Both the position numbers and the translations under genes were made by a program. A stretch of 64,000 nt of DNA from Synechococcus sp. ATX 2A4 (lineage in GTDB: Bacteria > Cyanobacteriota > Cyanobacteriia > PCC-6307 > Cyanobiaceae): positions 1 through 64,000 of the forward strand of contig NZ_JAGQCV010000008.1 in assembly GCF_024346375.1 (NCBI RefSeq), in the 5' to 3' direction. Positions 48,361 through 57,785 of this stretch are shown here, in pieces (the stretch's first letter is position 1; each line of letters begins with the position of its first letter). The notes under the pieces are model-generated. The model was not told the DNA's origin, ran no database searches, and saw only the letters and a list, made by a program, of their open reading frames with translations.

Positions 48361-49194
48361 GGTGCTCAGCCCAGAATCCGGATCGTCATCGCCTGATTCT
48401 CTCAGGACGAAGAAACGTCCAGCTAAAAGTAGACCTTTTGGAGGCGAAGTTCGGCGGCACCGGCTCGGGGTGGCGAAGCTGCTTCTCATGTCTGAGCAGG
48501 GGAGAAGCCCCTTGTTCAGGCTAGCGTGGAGTTCCCGTAGACGCCGTTCTGAAAGAGCTGAGTGGCGCCCCACCCGCTGGTGGACGAAGACAAGAGCGAT
48601 GATCTCGTTGCAGTGGCACGGATTCAGCGCAGGTTGCGACTACTGCACTAGATAATCACCTGATCGCTGATATGCAAGGCAATTCAACAGAAGATTCTGG
48701 CCATTTCGCCTGTGAGGGCATAGACCTTGTAGGCAAGGTAAAAGACCAATGTTTAGTCAAGAATGTGTCCACAATACCAAGCAGCAATTTCGGACGAAGT
48801 ACCGTTCTCCACTGTATTTTCTGCATTTACGTCTTCACATCAATGGTGATCTGCACCCTCTCCCGATAGGCGTTGAAGCAGTGGCCCTCGGTGGTGATCC
48901 GCAGGGCGGTGCCCTCCCTGAGAGCACAGTTGAGGCGGAATATAAGGGGCACGTAGCTGGCGGCGAGGCTCACCGATGAGATCCCCTCGAAGCAGGCGTC
49001 TGGCGACCCAGTGGCTGGGAGGGAGAGCATGGGCCTCGAAGAGCCTGGATACCGGGGGTTTCTGCCAAGACCCAGCGCTAAAGAAACGATCCCGCCGCCG
49101 GAGTGCTCATCAGGACATGGGGAGATGGGGAGATGGGGCCCGTCGGATGGATGCAATGGCAACATCAATGGTTCCCCTATGCACCGTGCGGGCC
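48361..49194. other. stretch with a possible gene fragment
   Basis: No complete gene is seen between the DUF3598-type relic and cpcE. On the minus strand, 48827-48990 reads as SVSLAASYVPLIFRLNCALR and RITTEGHCFNAYRERVQITI, which looks protein-like but cannot be extended to a sensible N-terminus and is not recognised. A GGGGAGATGGGGAGATGGGG repeat lies near 49117-49136. Confidence 0.4.
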
Positions 49195-50019
49195 ATGGCT
49201 GGCACTGCTGATCTGGATTCCGCTATGGCCACAGCCGGCGAACCCATCTCGGAGGAGGAAGCGTTGCAGCGACTACGCCAGAGCGAGGATCAATCCCATC
49301 AGTACTACGCCGCCTGGTGGCTGGGCCGTATGCGCAGCCGCCATCCGGAGACAGTGCCCCTGCTTCAGGCGGCCTTGCGTCGGCGCCAGCCCCGCGCGGT
49401 TTCGTCCGGTGTGGAAGAGAATGCCGTGGCCCGCAATGCCGCCCGGGCGCTGGGAAAGCTAGGGGATCCACAGGCGATCCCCGATCTGCTTGCTACCCTT
49501 GAGGACGAGGACGACGGGCTGAGGGAAGCGGCGGCGCGAGCTCTTGGGGAACTCCGTGCAAGGGAGGCTGTTTCGCCGATCTGCGCCCGCTTGGCCAGCG
49601 ATCAGGCAGGGCAACCCCTTCCCAACAGCCTGAGGTTACGAGAGCCCTGCGAGGCCCTGATCGAGGCCCTGGGGGACATCGGCGTAGCCTCTCCCGATGT
49701 AGTGGACGCGATCCAGCCTTTCGCCATCCACGAGCGGCCCCTGATCCGCAGCGCCGCAGCGAGGGCCCTTTTCCAGCTCACACAAGATCCGCGCTGGGGA
49801 CACAGCTTGATCGAACTGCTTGAACATCCCCAGCTGCAGGTCCGACGTTCCGCACTGATGGACCTGGGCGCCGTGGGTTGGCGACCGGCGCTCGAACCGA
49901 TCCGGGACACCCTGGCTGAAAACAGCCTCAAACTGATCGCCCTACGGGGGCTGGTGGAACGGGGCCAAGCCCCCCCTGACACCGAGACTGTGCTTAGGGC
50001 GATGGACGACTTGCTTTGA
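49195..50019 (+). CDS. cpcE: phycocyanin alpha-subunit bilin lyase, E subunit
   Basis: CpcE and CpcF form the heterodimer that attaches phycocyanobilin to Cys84 of alpha-phycocyanin. This 274-residue HEAT-repeat protein has the family opening EALQRLRQSEDQSHQYYAAW followed by WLGRMRSRHPETVPLLQAAL, then AARALGKLGDPQAIPDLLAT and LIRSAAARALFQLTQ. ATG 49195 gives the usual length, but ATG 49147 and 49225 are possible. It is coupled to cpcF by a TTGA overlap. Confidence 0.9.
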   Translation: MAGTADLDSAMATAGEPISEEEALQRLRQSEDQSHQYYAAWWLGRMRSRHPETVPLLQAALRRRQPRAVSSGVEENAVARNAARALGKLGDPQAIPDLLATLEDEDDGLREAAARALGELRAREAVSPICARLASDQAGQPLPNSLRLREPCEALIEALGDIGVASPDVVDAIQPFAIHERPLIRSAAARALFQLTQDPRWGHSLIELLEHPQLQVRRSALMDLGAVGWRPALEPIRDTLAENSLKLIALRGLVERGQAPPDTETVLRAMDDLL

Positions 50020-50723
50020 ATAAGACAGGAGCCGATGGTCTGAGCCTGGTCAGGCCCTTCATCAGAGCCGTGGAGCGCGCCGACAGCGCGGATGGGCTGC
50101 AGAAGGCGGCCGAAAATCTGGCTGGAGCCCTCGCTGCTCTGGCGAAGGCAGATCATCAGGGTGAGCCGCACTGCGATCCCGAGACCTGGGACGTGATTGA
50201 TTGCCTGCTCCAAGTGCTTGGATTCAACAATCCTGGGGCCGCCGTGGCTGCTGTGGACGGGTTGATCGCGATCGGCCCTCCTGCTGTGGAGCCGCTGCTG
50301 GGCAGCCTCGATGGCCACAACTACGGCGCCAGGGCCTGGGCCGTGCGTGCCCTGGCCGGGATCGGTGATCCCCGCGGCCTGGCGGTGCTGGAGGAGGCCC
50401 TTGCTGAAGACATCGGGCCGAGCGTGCGGCGCGCGGCGGCCCGCGGGCTCGGCCAGCTGCGGTTGGAGAGCCTGCCGCAGGCGGAGCGCAGCGCCATCTG
50501 GCAGCGCTGTCTCACGGGGCTGCTGGCTGGAGCGGCCGATCCGGAATGGGTGGTGCGCTATGCCGTCGTGGTGAGCCTGGAGCAACTGCTGCCCCATCCT
50601 CTTGCGGCTGAACAGCGCGTGCGCGGGCTGGCGCAGCTGGAGGGACTGGCCGCGCCGGCTTCGGAAGACACCTTGGTGGTGCGTCTGCGCGCCAGGCTGG
50701 CGCTCGACAATCTGTCTGGCTGA
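50016..50723 (+). CDS. cpcF: phycocyanin alpha-subunit bilin lyase, F subunit
   Basis: A 235-residue HEAT-repeat protein: FIRAVERADSADGLQKAAEN, NNPGAAVAAVDGLIAIGPPA, YGARAWAVRALAGIGDPRGL, and WVVRYAVVVSLEQLL match CpcF. The start is a TTG that shares bases with the cpcE stop (TTGA), so it depends on re-initiating ribosomes and likely keeps a fixed ratio with CpcE. The partner genes lie 23 kb from cpcBA. Confidence 0.9.
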   Translation: MNKTGADGLSLVRPFIRAVERADSADGLQKAAENLAGALAALAKADHQGEPHCDPETWDVIDCLLQVLGFNNPGAAVAAVDGLIAIGPPAVEPLLGSLDGHNYGARAWAVRALAGIGDPRGLAVLEEALAEDIGPSVRRAAARGLGQLRLESLPQAERSAIWQRCLTGLLAGAADPEWVVRYAVVVSLEQLLPHPLAAEQRVRGLAQLEGLAAPASEDTLVVRLRARLALDNLSG

Positions 50724-51289
50724 TGGCGATGGCTCCCACCCGTGTCCTGTTTGTCTGCCTCGGCAACATCTGCCGCTCCCCGGCGGCGGAAGGGGTGTTT
50801 CTCAGCCAACTGGAGCAGGCCGGGCTCTCGCACGCCTTTGCTGTGGATTCCGCCGGCACGGGCGGCTGGCATGTGGGCCATCCCGCCGATGCGCGCATGC
50901 GCGCCGCTGCCGAACGGCGCGGCATCCTGCTGACCAGCCGTGCCCGCCAGCTCGAACGGGAAGACCTGGACCGGTTCGACCACATCCTCACAATGGACGA
51001 GGACAACCTGGCCGCCGTGCGGGCCCTGGCCGGAAGCGGCAGCCACAGGGCCACGGTGACCCCAATCACCAGCTACTGCCGCCGCCACGGCGCCAGCCAC
51101 GTGCCCGATCCCTATTACGGCGGCAGCCAGGGGTTCGAGCAGGTGCTCGACCTTCTCGACGACGCCTGCGCCGGACTGCTGGCGCAACTGGAAGCCAAAG
51201 CCGGCGAAGCGGAAGCTGCTGATGGCGGCGGCCCTGCCAGTGGGGGCGGCCCTGATGGTGGATCGGGGAACGGCGGTGACGCGGCCTAG
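50723..51289 (+). CDS. low-molecular-weight protein tyrosine phosphatase
   Basis: The active-site loop CLGNICRSP (Cys12, Arg18) and the general-acid segment VPDPYYGG identify the family; the 188 residues include a Gly/Ala-rich acidic tail of about 30 residues beyond the domain. Arsenate reductase of the same fold is less likely given the motif context. It starts within the cpcF stop (TGATG). Confidence 0.9.
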   Translation: MAMAPTRVLFVCLGNICRSPAAEGVFLSQLEQAGLSHAFAVDSAGTGGWHVGHPADARMRAAAERRGILLTSRARQLEREDLDRFDHILTMDEDNLAAVRALAGSGSHRATVTPITSYCRRHGASHVPDPYYGGSQGFEQVLDLLDDACAGLLAQLEAKAGEAEAADGGGPASGGGPDGGSGNGGDAA

Positions 51290-52869
51290 GCCGGATCCGG
51301 CCAGGCCTCCTCCGGCACCCGCTCGCGAAACAATTCCGTCAGACGATCAATCACCGCTTCGATCGCCATGCCGTCGGTGATCACCTCCACCGCATCTTCA
51401 GCCTGCAGCAGGGGCGCCACGGCGCGGGTGGAATCGAGCCGGTCACGTTCGGCGATCTGGGCCTCCAGCTCGGCGCCTGCCGGCACAGCGAAGCCCCGCT
51501 CGGCCAGATCGAGCGCCCGGCGGCGCGCCCGCTCCGCCACGGTGGCCGTGAGAAACACCTTCAGTTCGGCGTCCGGGAACACGGCCGTGCCGATGTCGCG
51601 GCCTTCAGCCACCAGGCCGCCGCGCTCCCCCATGCCCTGCTGCTGACGGGTGAGCGCCTCACGCACGCAGGCATGGGCCGCCACCACGGACACCTGGGCG
51701 GTCACGTCCGGGCTGCGGATCGCGGTGGTGACATCGGTGCCGTTGATGGTGACGGACGGTTCGCCGCCGGGGCCATTGTCGAGGCGAAGCTCCAGGGCCT
51801 CGAGCAGGGGGGCCACAGCTGCCGGATCGGCCGGATCGGCCCCCTGGCGCTGCACCCACCAGGTGACGGCCCGGTACATGGCGCCGGTGTCGAGATAGAT
51901 CAGCCCCAGCCGCCTGGCGAAGGCACGGGTCACCGTGCTCTTGCCGGCACCGGCGGGGCCATCGATGGCGACGATCGGGGGTCGGGTCATCAGAACGGTG
52001 TGATCGATCAGGCGGCTGGGCCCGCAACGGACGGCCACGGCCAGCAAAGCCATTCCGTGCAGCTGGGTCACCGGCGCCAGGGTCTGGGGGACCACCAGCT
52101 CGGCGTACTCCACCGCAAGGGCGGCGGCCTCGAGACCTTGGCACACCGCGTGCAGCACCACAGCGGCGCTGCGTTCCCCTGCGGCCACCAAGGCCCGGCC
52201 GGCTTCCAGCGCCCGTGGCAGGCCCGCAGCCTGCAGGCGTTGGGAAGGGGACAGATAACGGTTGCGGGAGCTGCCCGCCACACCATCGGCTTCGCGCCAG
52301 GTGGGGCAGCCGCGGATCTGCAGCGGCAACGAGAGATCGGCCACCACCCGACGCAGCACCACCAGCTGTTGCCAGTCTTTTTCGCCGAGCCAGAGCTGCT
52401 GCGGGCGGATCAGGCCCAGCAGGCGGCACACCACCGTGGCCACCCCTTCAAAGTGGCCCGGACGATGCCGGGCGCAGAGGCCGCCCAGCAACGACGGCGG
52501 CGGGCACACGCGGGTGAGGCCCGCGTCACCTGCAGGAAAGAGCTCTGCGGCCGTGGGCACGAACAATGCCGCTGCTCCGGCGGCCTCCGCCAAGGCGCGA
52601 TCGGCATCGAGCGTGCGGGGGTACGACTGGAAGTCCTCCCCCGGGCCGAACTGGAGCGGGTTGACGAACAGGCTCACCAGCACGCGCGGTCTCCGCCGAC
52701 TGCCATCCGTCACCGCCACCGGCCGGCCAGCCCGCTCAATCAAGCTGAGATGGCCGCGGTGGAGCGCCCCCATGGTGGGCACGAAATGAAGGGGCACGTC
52801 CCGCGTGGAGGAGCTGCCGCACCAGCGCTGCAGCTCCCGGCGAGTTCTCAACAGGCGCACCGGCTCCAC
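51286..52869 (-). CDS. panC/cmk: bifunctional pantothenate synthetase / cytidylate kinase
   Basis: A fusion typical of cyanobacteria: N-terminal PanC (about residues 1-290) joins pantoate and beta-alanine for coenzyme A, with HFVPTMGALHRGHLSLIERA; C-terminal Cmk (from about 300) phosphorylates CMP, with IVAIDGPAGAGKSTVTRAFA and LIYLDTGAMYRAVTWW. The GTG at 52869 (MEPVRLLRTRREL) is chosen, GTG 52860 being equally plausible; the upstream frame crosses the rlpA terminator and is not coding. It converges with the phosphatase gene by a 4-base overlap. Confidence 0.92.
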   Translation of the reverse strand: MEPVRLLRTRRELQRWCGSSSTRDVPLHFVPTMGALHRGHLSLIERAGRPVAVTDGSRRRPRVLVSLFVNPLQFGPGEDFQSYPRTLDADRALAEAAGAAALFVPTAAELFPAGDAGLTRVCPPPSLLGGLCARHRPGHFEGVATVVCRLLGLIRPQQLWLGEKDWQQLVVLRRVVADLSLPLQIRGCPTWREADGVAGSSRNRYLSPSQRLQAAGLPRALEAGRALVAAGERSAAVVLHAVCQGLEAAALAVEYAELVVPQTLAPVTQLHGMALLAVAVRCGPSRLIDHTVLMTRPPIVAIDGPAGAGKSTVTRAFARRLGLIYLDTGAMYRAVTWWVQRQGADPADPAAVAPLLEALELRLDNGPGGEPSVTINGTDVTTAIRSPDVTAQVSVVAAHACVREALTRQQQGMGERGGLVAEGRDIGTAVFPDAELKVFLTATVAERARRRALDLAERGFAVPAGAELEAQIAERDRLDSTRAVAPLLQAEDAVEVITDGMAIEAVIDRLTELFRERVPEEAWPDPA

Positions 52870-52871
52870 AA

Positions 52872-52908
52872 GCGAAAGGCCCCAACCGAGAGATTCTCGG
52901 ATGGGGCC
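52872..52908 (-). terminator. long hairpin downstream of rlpA
   Basis: A nearly perfect 31-base inverted repeat (arms GGCCCCA...CCGAGA and TCTCGG...TGGGGCC; 52878-52908) is followed on the minus strand by TTTCGCTT. It ends the rlpA transcript 53 bases after its stop codon and lies just before the panC/cmk start. Confidence 0.72.
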
Positions 52909-52960
52909 TGGACACCCTTGAAAAGGGGGTTGAGGAGGAAGAGCTACCGCAGACGAAGCT

Positions 52961-53512
52961 CTACCGCAGAACTTCAAGGCGGACAGGGGCCAGGCCGCTG
53001 GACACAAGACCCAGGTGCTGGGCCGCTCCATGGGCGATGTCGATCACACGGCCGCCGGTGAAGGGGCCGCGGTCGTTGATGCGCACCACGGCCGTGCGGC
53101 CGTTGGAGAGATTGGTGACCCGGACTTTGGTGCCAAAGGGGAGGGTGCGATGGGCGGCCGTCATGGTGCCGGGCCGGAACACCTCGCCATTGGCGGTGCG
53201 GTTGCCGAAGAAGCCGGGGCCGTACCAGCTGGCCTTGCCGCTGCTCACGTTGACGACGCGCGGAGCGCGGGGAGCTGGGGCCACAGGGGCGGGAACAACC
53301 GGGCGAACGTCAGGTTCGGGGGCAGCTTCGCTCTGCACGTCCCGGATGGCCACGTCAGTGCTGGTTTCCAGCTCGACAGTGGGCTGGTTCACCTGCGCCG
53401 AAGCCAGCAGGAGGGTATTGCTTGCAAGGGTTGAATCAGCCAGAGCCGGAATGGCAAGGCTGCTGCCGGACAGCAGAAAGGCGATAGCGCCGAGGGAGAA
53501 AGAAGCTTGCAT
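52961..53512 (-). CDS. rlpA: RlpA-like septal ring lipoprotein-type protein (DPBB fold)
   Basis: A 183-residue exported protein. Residues 1-25 form a signal peptide (hydrophobic core, cleavage after ALA), without a lipobox cysteine. The C-terminal double-psi beta-barrel has GKASWYGPGFFGNRTANGEV, the catalytic-type region TMTAAHRTLPFGTKVRVTNL, and VRINDRGPFTGGRVIDIAHG. Homologs cleave naked peptidoglycan glycans or bind septal wall. The Pro/Ala-rich linker spans about residues 60-90. Confidence 0.88.
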   Translation of the reverse strand: MQASFSLGAIAFLLSGSSLAIPALADSTLASNTLLLASAQVNQPTVELETSTDVAIRDVQSEAAPEPDVRPVVPAPVAPAPRAPRVVNVSSGKASWYGPGFFGNRTANGEVFRPGTMTAAHRTLPFGTKVRVTNLSNGRTAVVRINDRGPFTGGRVIDIAHGAAQHLGLVSSGLAPVRLEVLR

Positions 53513-53945
53513 AACGCTCGGAACGCCTCTGGGTGAAAGAAATCGCCAATGAGAATTGGGTGATTTCTTTGGCTCTCAGCAGCCAGGAAACGACCTGGAA
53601 CATCGAGCAGACGAGAGGAATTCCTAGGCAGAAGTAACGGCCCGGCAAAGTTAGACTGTCTTTTCAGTGCAGTTCGGCCAGGAATACGCCGAAGAAAATG
53701 ATCAGGAAGAATCATCAAAGCCGACATCCCTGTCACTGTCTGCACTTCCTGACCACACCAACCCAGGCAATGATCAGCGAACCCGATGATCCCGATCAGC
53801 GCCACTGATGGTTTCTTGTGCCAATCGGCCGGGCGTCCACCAGAAATGGCGCCCGCAGGTCGCGAGCGGCAAGGCATTCAGCGCCTTTGCCCCGCTGCAT
53901 CGGAGGATCGGGGGAAGTGATCGCCCGTCTTGAAGGACCAAAGCC
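53513..53945. other. intergenic region between rlpA and purM
   Basis: No gene recognised. It holds the divergent promoters of rlpA (minus) and purM (plus). Frames seen here are short and without motif. Confidence 0.5.
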
Positions 53946-54980
53946 ATGGACTACCGCAGTGCAGGTGTGGATGTGGCTGCCGGTCGCGCCTTCGTGGAGC
54001 GCATCCGCAGCAGCGTGGAATCAACCCGCCGCCCTGAGGTGGTGGGGAATCTTGGCGGCTTTGGCGGGCTGTGCCGGCTGCCGGCCGGGCTGAAGAAGCC
54101 GTTGCTCGTCTCTGGCACCGATGGCGTGGGCACCAAACTGGAACTGGCGCAGGCCCATGGCCGCCACCACGACGTGGGCATCGATCTGGTGGCCATGTGC
54201 GTGAACGACGTGGTCACCAGCGGCGCTGAGCCCCTGTTCTTTCTCGATTACATCGCCACCGGCAAGCTGAGCCCTGAGGCCATGGCCGCCGTGGTGGAAG
54301 GCATCGCCGACGGCTGCCGCCAGAGCGGCTGCGCCCTGCTGGGCGGGGAAACCGCCGAAATGCCCGGCTTCTATCCCAGCGGTCGCTACGACCTGGCGGG
54401 GTTCTGCGTGGCTGTGGTGGACGAGGATGCGCTCATCGACGGACGGCAGGTCAGCGCCGGTGATCGCCTCGTCGCCCTGGCCAGCAGCGGGGTTCACAGC
54501 AACGGCTTCAGCCTGGTGCGACGGGTGCTTGAAGCGGCAGGGGCAAGCGGCGAAACGCAGCTGCCCGGCAGCGGCGCTCCAGTGATCGCGGCCCTGCTGA
54601 CGCCCACCCAGCTGTATCCCGCCGCGGTGAAGGCCCTGTTGGGCGCCGGGGTGCCGCTGAAGGCGATGGCCCACATCACCGGTGGCGGGCTGCCGGAGAA
54701 CCTGCCGCGCGCCCTGCCGGCACACCTGCATGCGGTGATCGATCCCGCCAGCTGGGAGCGGCCGGAGCTGTTCCGCTGGCTGCAGGAGCAGGGCAGCATT
54801 CCCGAAGCAGACCTCTGGAACACCTTCAACCTGGGGGTGGGATTCGTGCTGGTGTTGCCGCCGGAGGCCCTGGCTGGCGCTCTGGCGGTCTGCGCTTCGA
54901 TCGGCCAACCCGCCTGGCCGCTGGGAGTGGTGGCAGACGGTCCTGCTGGCAGCTGCCCGGTTGGGGGGTTGCCGTACTGA
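53946..54980 (+). CDS. purM: phosphoribosylformylglycinamidine cyclo-ligase
   Basis: AIR synthetase of purine synthesis: closes the imidazole ring. The 344-residue protein opens [20 protein letters not shown] and has [13 protein letters not shown], the ATP-site [20 protein letters not shown], and [20 protein letters not shown]. The length is normal. ATG 53946 has no strong ribosome-binding site. Confidence 0.97.
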   Translation: MDYRSAGVDVAAGRAFVERIRSSVESTRRPEVVGNLGGFGGLCRLPAGLKKPLLVSGTDGVGTKLELAQAHGRHHDVGIDLVAMCVNDVVTSGAEPLFFLDYIATGKLSPEAMAAVVEGIADGCRQSGCALLGGETAEMPGFYPSGRYDLAGFCVAVVDEDALIDGRQVSAGDRLVALASSGVHSNGFSLVRRVLEAAGASGETQLPGSGAPVIAALLTPTQLYPAAVKALLGAGVPLKAMAHITGGGLPENLPRALPAHLHAVIDPASWERPELFRWLQEQGSIPEADLWNTFNLGVGFVLVLPPEALAGALAVCASIGQPAWPLGVVADGPAGSCPVGGLPY

Positions 54981-55120
54981 CACCACCTGCTGGAAGTGAC
55001 AAATTGGACCTGGCTAACCCGCGATCGGTCGTCGAGCAGGTGACACGATTCGCTCCCCATGCTCCGACGGCCTTCTGGAGCCCGCTGGAGCCACGTCTTT
55101 GTCGATAACTCCCCTTGCCC

Positions 55121-55759
55121 ATGATTCCCAACCCCGGTCGCATCACCCGTCGCCGCAGCTCCGCGCCCCCTCTGGCCCCCGTTCCCGTGCCGCCTCGCCG
55201 TCACGGTGAGAGCTTTTCCCGCCCCCCGATCCGTCCCACTTTTCTCACCCTGCGGGACTACGGCAAGGTTTACGTGGCGGATCTGCCGCGCCTCTCTGAT
55301 GGCCAGCTGGGGCACGTGCTCAAAGAAGCCCGCGACATTCTCGAGAGCCTCAACAATCGCCTCAAGGAACTGGAACTGCAGGCTTCGCTCAGCCCGCTGG
55401 AGCAGGAAACCGTGATCCGGGCCGGCACGAAGCGGGACGTGACCGAGCGCTTCATCCAGGCCCTCACCGAAGAGCTTGAACAGCGCCGCAACAACCCCGC
55501 CCTGCGCGCCGCTGTGGGCGAATCGTTGGCACGCACCTTCCTGGAGATGGCCCGCCACCGGCTGCCGGGTTCCACCTTCGATTCCCTGCTGCAGGAGGCG
55601 ATGGCCGCCTGCGGCAGCGATGACGGCACCGCTGTGGCCGAGGAGGACGCCGCCACCGAAGACGAAGAATCAACGGAGCGCTGCGCGCCGGTGCTGGTGC
55701 GCGTCACCCGGCCCGCCGCCATGCCGGTGGTGCTCACACCGGATCCCTCGCCGGCATAG
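55121..55759 (+). CDS. conserved-looking cyanobacterial protein of unknown function
   Basis: A 212-residue protein with a Pro/Arg-rich N-terminus (MIPNPGRITRRRSSAPPLAP), a helical centre (LSDGQLGHVLKEARDILESL NNRL split here, then ELEQRRNNPALRAAVGESLA) with coiled-coil potential, and an acidic tail. No membrane segment. It follows purM by 140 bases on the same strand. I do not recognise a named domain. Confidence 0.65.
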   Translation: MIPNPGRITRRRSSAPPLAPVPVPPRRHGESFSRPPIRPTFLTLRDYGKVYVADLPRLSDGQLGHVLKEARDILESLNNRLKELELQASLSPLEQETVIRAGTKRDVTERFIQALTEELEQRRNNPALRAAVGESLARTFLEMARHRLPGSTFDSLLQEAMAACGSDDGTAVAEEDAATEDEESTERCAPVLVRVTRPAAMPVVLTPDPSPA

Positions 55760-55827
55760 CCGCACGGGGCCCCTGACGCTGCGGGTGCCCACCCGTTCAG
55801 TTGGCTGACGTTCTGGTGGTCTGAGGT

Positions 55828-56835
55828 TCAGGCGCTCTGAAAGGGATTGGCAGGCATGCGCACTGGCAACGCCAGTGCCAGTGCATCAAGCTCGCGGCGC
55901 TCGGCAGCGGTGAGCTGCCAGGCCAACGCCGCCGCTGCACCATCCACCTGTGCCGGCGTGCGCAGCCCAGGAATCGGCATCGCGCCGTGGGCGCGGCACC
56001 AGTTCAGCGCCACTTCCGCCACCGTTGCGCGATGCACGTGGGCAATCGCGCGCATCGCCTTCAGCAATGGGGTGATCCGCGGCCACAAGCGGCGGTACAG
56101 CACGCCCCTCGGCCCCGCCGGCCAGCTCTCGCCCACCTGATGGCGATCGCTGAGCAGCCCCAGGGCAAGCGGGCTGTAGGCGATCAGTTCGACGCCAAGC
56201 TCTCGGCAACAGTGGGCCACACCCCCTGGCGCCAGCGCTTCGGGGGCCAGCAGCGAGATCTGCACCTGCAGGCTCGCCAACCGCACACCCCGCTCTGCCA
56301 GCTGCCCGTACACGCGACGTAGCCGCTGTGGGCCCATGTTCGACACCCCCAGGCTGGTGGCAGCGCCGGCCAGCACCCGATCCGCCAGTCCGTCGAGCAG
56401 GGGGCCTTCCTGCCAGGGCGCGTAGCGGGCGGTGCTCCAGTGCAGCTGGACCCGGTCGAGCTTGCCCTGCAGGCGCTGGAACGACGCATCGAAGGCGCGC
56501 CCGAAGCCGCCCCGGCCCAGCCGCCAGGGGAAGGGGGCCAGCTTGGTGGCCACGCATAACGCCTCTCGCTCGCCCGGCGGCAGGGCCGCAGCAAAGCGGC
56601 CGAGCAGGGTTTCGCTGCGGCCGTTGAACCGGCCGGTTCCATAAGAATCGGCGGTGTCAAAAAACCGGAAGCCCCGCGCCACCGCCCGCTGGAACGTGGC
56701 CTTCAGTTCGGCGTCATGCCGCTCGGGCTGATAGCCCCAAAGAAACTGGTTACCCCAGGCCCAGGTGCCCACGCCGATGGCCGGAACCGCCACCACCGGC
56801 GCAGCGGGCTCCAGGGGTGAACTCCACTCCTGCAT
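55828..56835 (-). CDS. aldo/keto reductase
   Basis: NADPH-dependent oxidoreductase of the AKR family, 335 residues. GVGTWAWGNQFLWGYQPERH opens the barrel; FRFFDTADSYGTGRFNGRSE contains the catalytic Asp and Tyr, ATKLAPFPW the Lys, and QLHWS the His; LGVSNMGPQRLRRVY and the cofactor segment PIPGLRTPAQVDG follow. The physiological substrate is unknown. ATG 56835 is used because the upstream frame has no homology. Confidence 0.88.
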   Translation of the reverse strand: MQEWSSPLEPAAPVVAVPAIGVGTWAWGNQFLWGYQPERHDAELKATFQRAVARGFRFFDTADSYGTGRFNGRSETLLGRFAAALPPGEREALCVATKLAPFPWRLGRGGFGRAFDASFQRLQGKLDRVQLHWSTARYAPWQEGPLLDGLADRVLAGAATSLGVSNMGPQRLRRVYGQLAERGVRLASLQVQISLLAPEALAPGGVAHCCRELGVELIAYSPLALGLLSDRHQVGESWPAGPRGVLYRRLWPRITPLLKAMRAIAHVHRATVAEVALNWCRAHGAMPIPGLRTPAQVDGAAAALAWQLTAAERRELDALALALPVRMPANPFQSA

Positions 56836-56893
56836 GGCTCCACGTTCTCCATGGCCTGGTGGCCATGATCGTGCTTCCATCCTGTTCACCGTC

Positions 56894-57052
56894 ATGCAGC
56901 CAGGCGGCCGGTTGCCCGAGCCCAGCTCCGATCCGCCCGTGGTGGTGGCTGATCCCACCCCTGCCGAAGCGGTGCTGTGCCAGCACTGCGGGCGCACCGC
57001 CAGCAACGGAATCGCCTGCCAGGGAACCTGCGTGGCCGATTCCGGCTACTGA
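56894..57052 (+). CDS. small cysteine-containing protein
   Basis: A 52-residue protein from ATG 56894 with a Pro-rich N-terminus and CQHCGRTASNGIACQGTCVA near the end, four cysteines in a CxxC...CxxxC spacing that could bind zinc. It is short and its reading rests mainly on this motif. It lies between divergent and convergent larger genes. Confidence 0.5.
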   Translation: MQPGGRLPEPSSDPPVVVADPTPAEAVLCQHCGRTASNGIACQGTCVADSGY

Positions 57053-57128
57053 TCGCCGCGCCGGCCCGTCGGCCGCGGCCGCTCCCCCGGATCAGCGCAG
57101 ACTATGGGCTCGATCCCTCCCCTGCGCC

Positions 57129-57656
57129 GTGCGAACTCTTTTGAACGCTGCGCGCCGATGGGCGACCCCCCTCGGCCTGGCGGTGCTCAGCACCGCGCTG
57201 CCGCCTGGGGTCTTCGCCCCGGACGCCCGAGCCGCCGACCCTGGCGACGATTTCGGCCGGCTGCGCCAATCTCCCAGCAGCTGCCGCGCCAACCTGGCGG
57301 AGTCGCCGGCGGTGAGCTGCACCTCGATCCAGCTGGAGCAACGCGCCCGTGGGTCGCTCAGCATCCGCTTCTTCCTGCCGGAATCGGCTGCAGTGAGCCA
57401 CCAGCTCACCTTTGCGGGGGTGTTGACGCCGGGCAGCCAGCCGCTGCAATGCCGCCAAGGCCGTTGCCGCCTGCTGGGACCAATCGGCACCGAGATCGCC
57501 AGCATCAGCGAAAGCGGCTTCGATGGCCGTGGGCTGGCAACCAGCTTGCCGAAAGCCTGGCCGGTGAGGGGCCACTGCAAGGTGGAGCAGCTGCGGCTGA
57601 GCTGCGAAGGAACATCCTTCAGCGGAGAACGCTGGCAGGCGCAGGCCAGCTTCTGA
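57129..57656 (+). CDS. exported protein of unknown function
   Basis: A 175-residue protein. GTG 57129 gives an N-terminal signal peptide (RTLLNAARRWATPLGLAVLS, cleavage after ARA), leaving a mature part with five cysteines (SCRANL, VSCTS, LQCRQGRCRL, HCKVEQLRLSC) that could form disulfides in the periplasm. Typical of small secreted beta-rich proteins; not recognised. The open frame upstream is not coding. Confidence 0.6.
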   Translation: MRTLLNAARRWATPLGLAVLSTALPPGVFAPDARAADPGDDFGRLRQSPSSCRANLAESPAVSCTSIQLEQRARGSLSIRFFLPESAAVSHQLTFAGVLTPGSQPLQCRQGRCRLLGPIGTEIASISESGFDGRGLATSLPKAWPVRGHCKVEQLRLSCEGTSFSGERWQAQASF

Positions 57657-57741
57657 AGGAATGACCGGCGGGCCAGCAAACCACAATCTCCAGCCCCCTC
57701 GACGAGCGACGCGAGGGGCTGCAGGGGTTCATGGAATGAAG

Positions 57742-57785
57742 AGGCGGCACCCAGATTCGAACTGGGGGTAAAGGATTTGCAATCC
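57742..57785 (-). tRNA. 3' half of a tRNA-Cys gene (attachment-site-like fragment)
   Basis: On the minus strand, the sequence from GGATTGCAAATCC (anticodon GCA) through variable loop, T-arm CCCAGTTCGAATCTGGG and acceptor TGCCGCC plus T is a perfect 3' half of tRNA-Cys. The 5' half is missing: upstream sequence has no D-arm and no GGCGGCA acceptor strand. Such 3' fragments are left when an element integrates into a tRNA gene. It is not a functional tRNA. Confidence 0.82.

Noticed and set aside
47966-48573. Two separate small minus-strand genes
   Set aside because: Their products join into one DUF3598-type protein when frames are spliced, so they are pieces of one pseudogene.
51673-53061. 462-residue plus-strand frame
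   Set aside because: It is antisense to panC/cmk and rlpA, with His/Gly/Gln-rich shadow composition and no motif.
57742-57785. Complete tRNA-Cys gene
   Set aside because: There is no D-arm or 5' acceptor strand upstream; only the 3' half is present.
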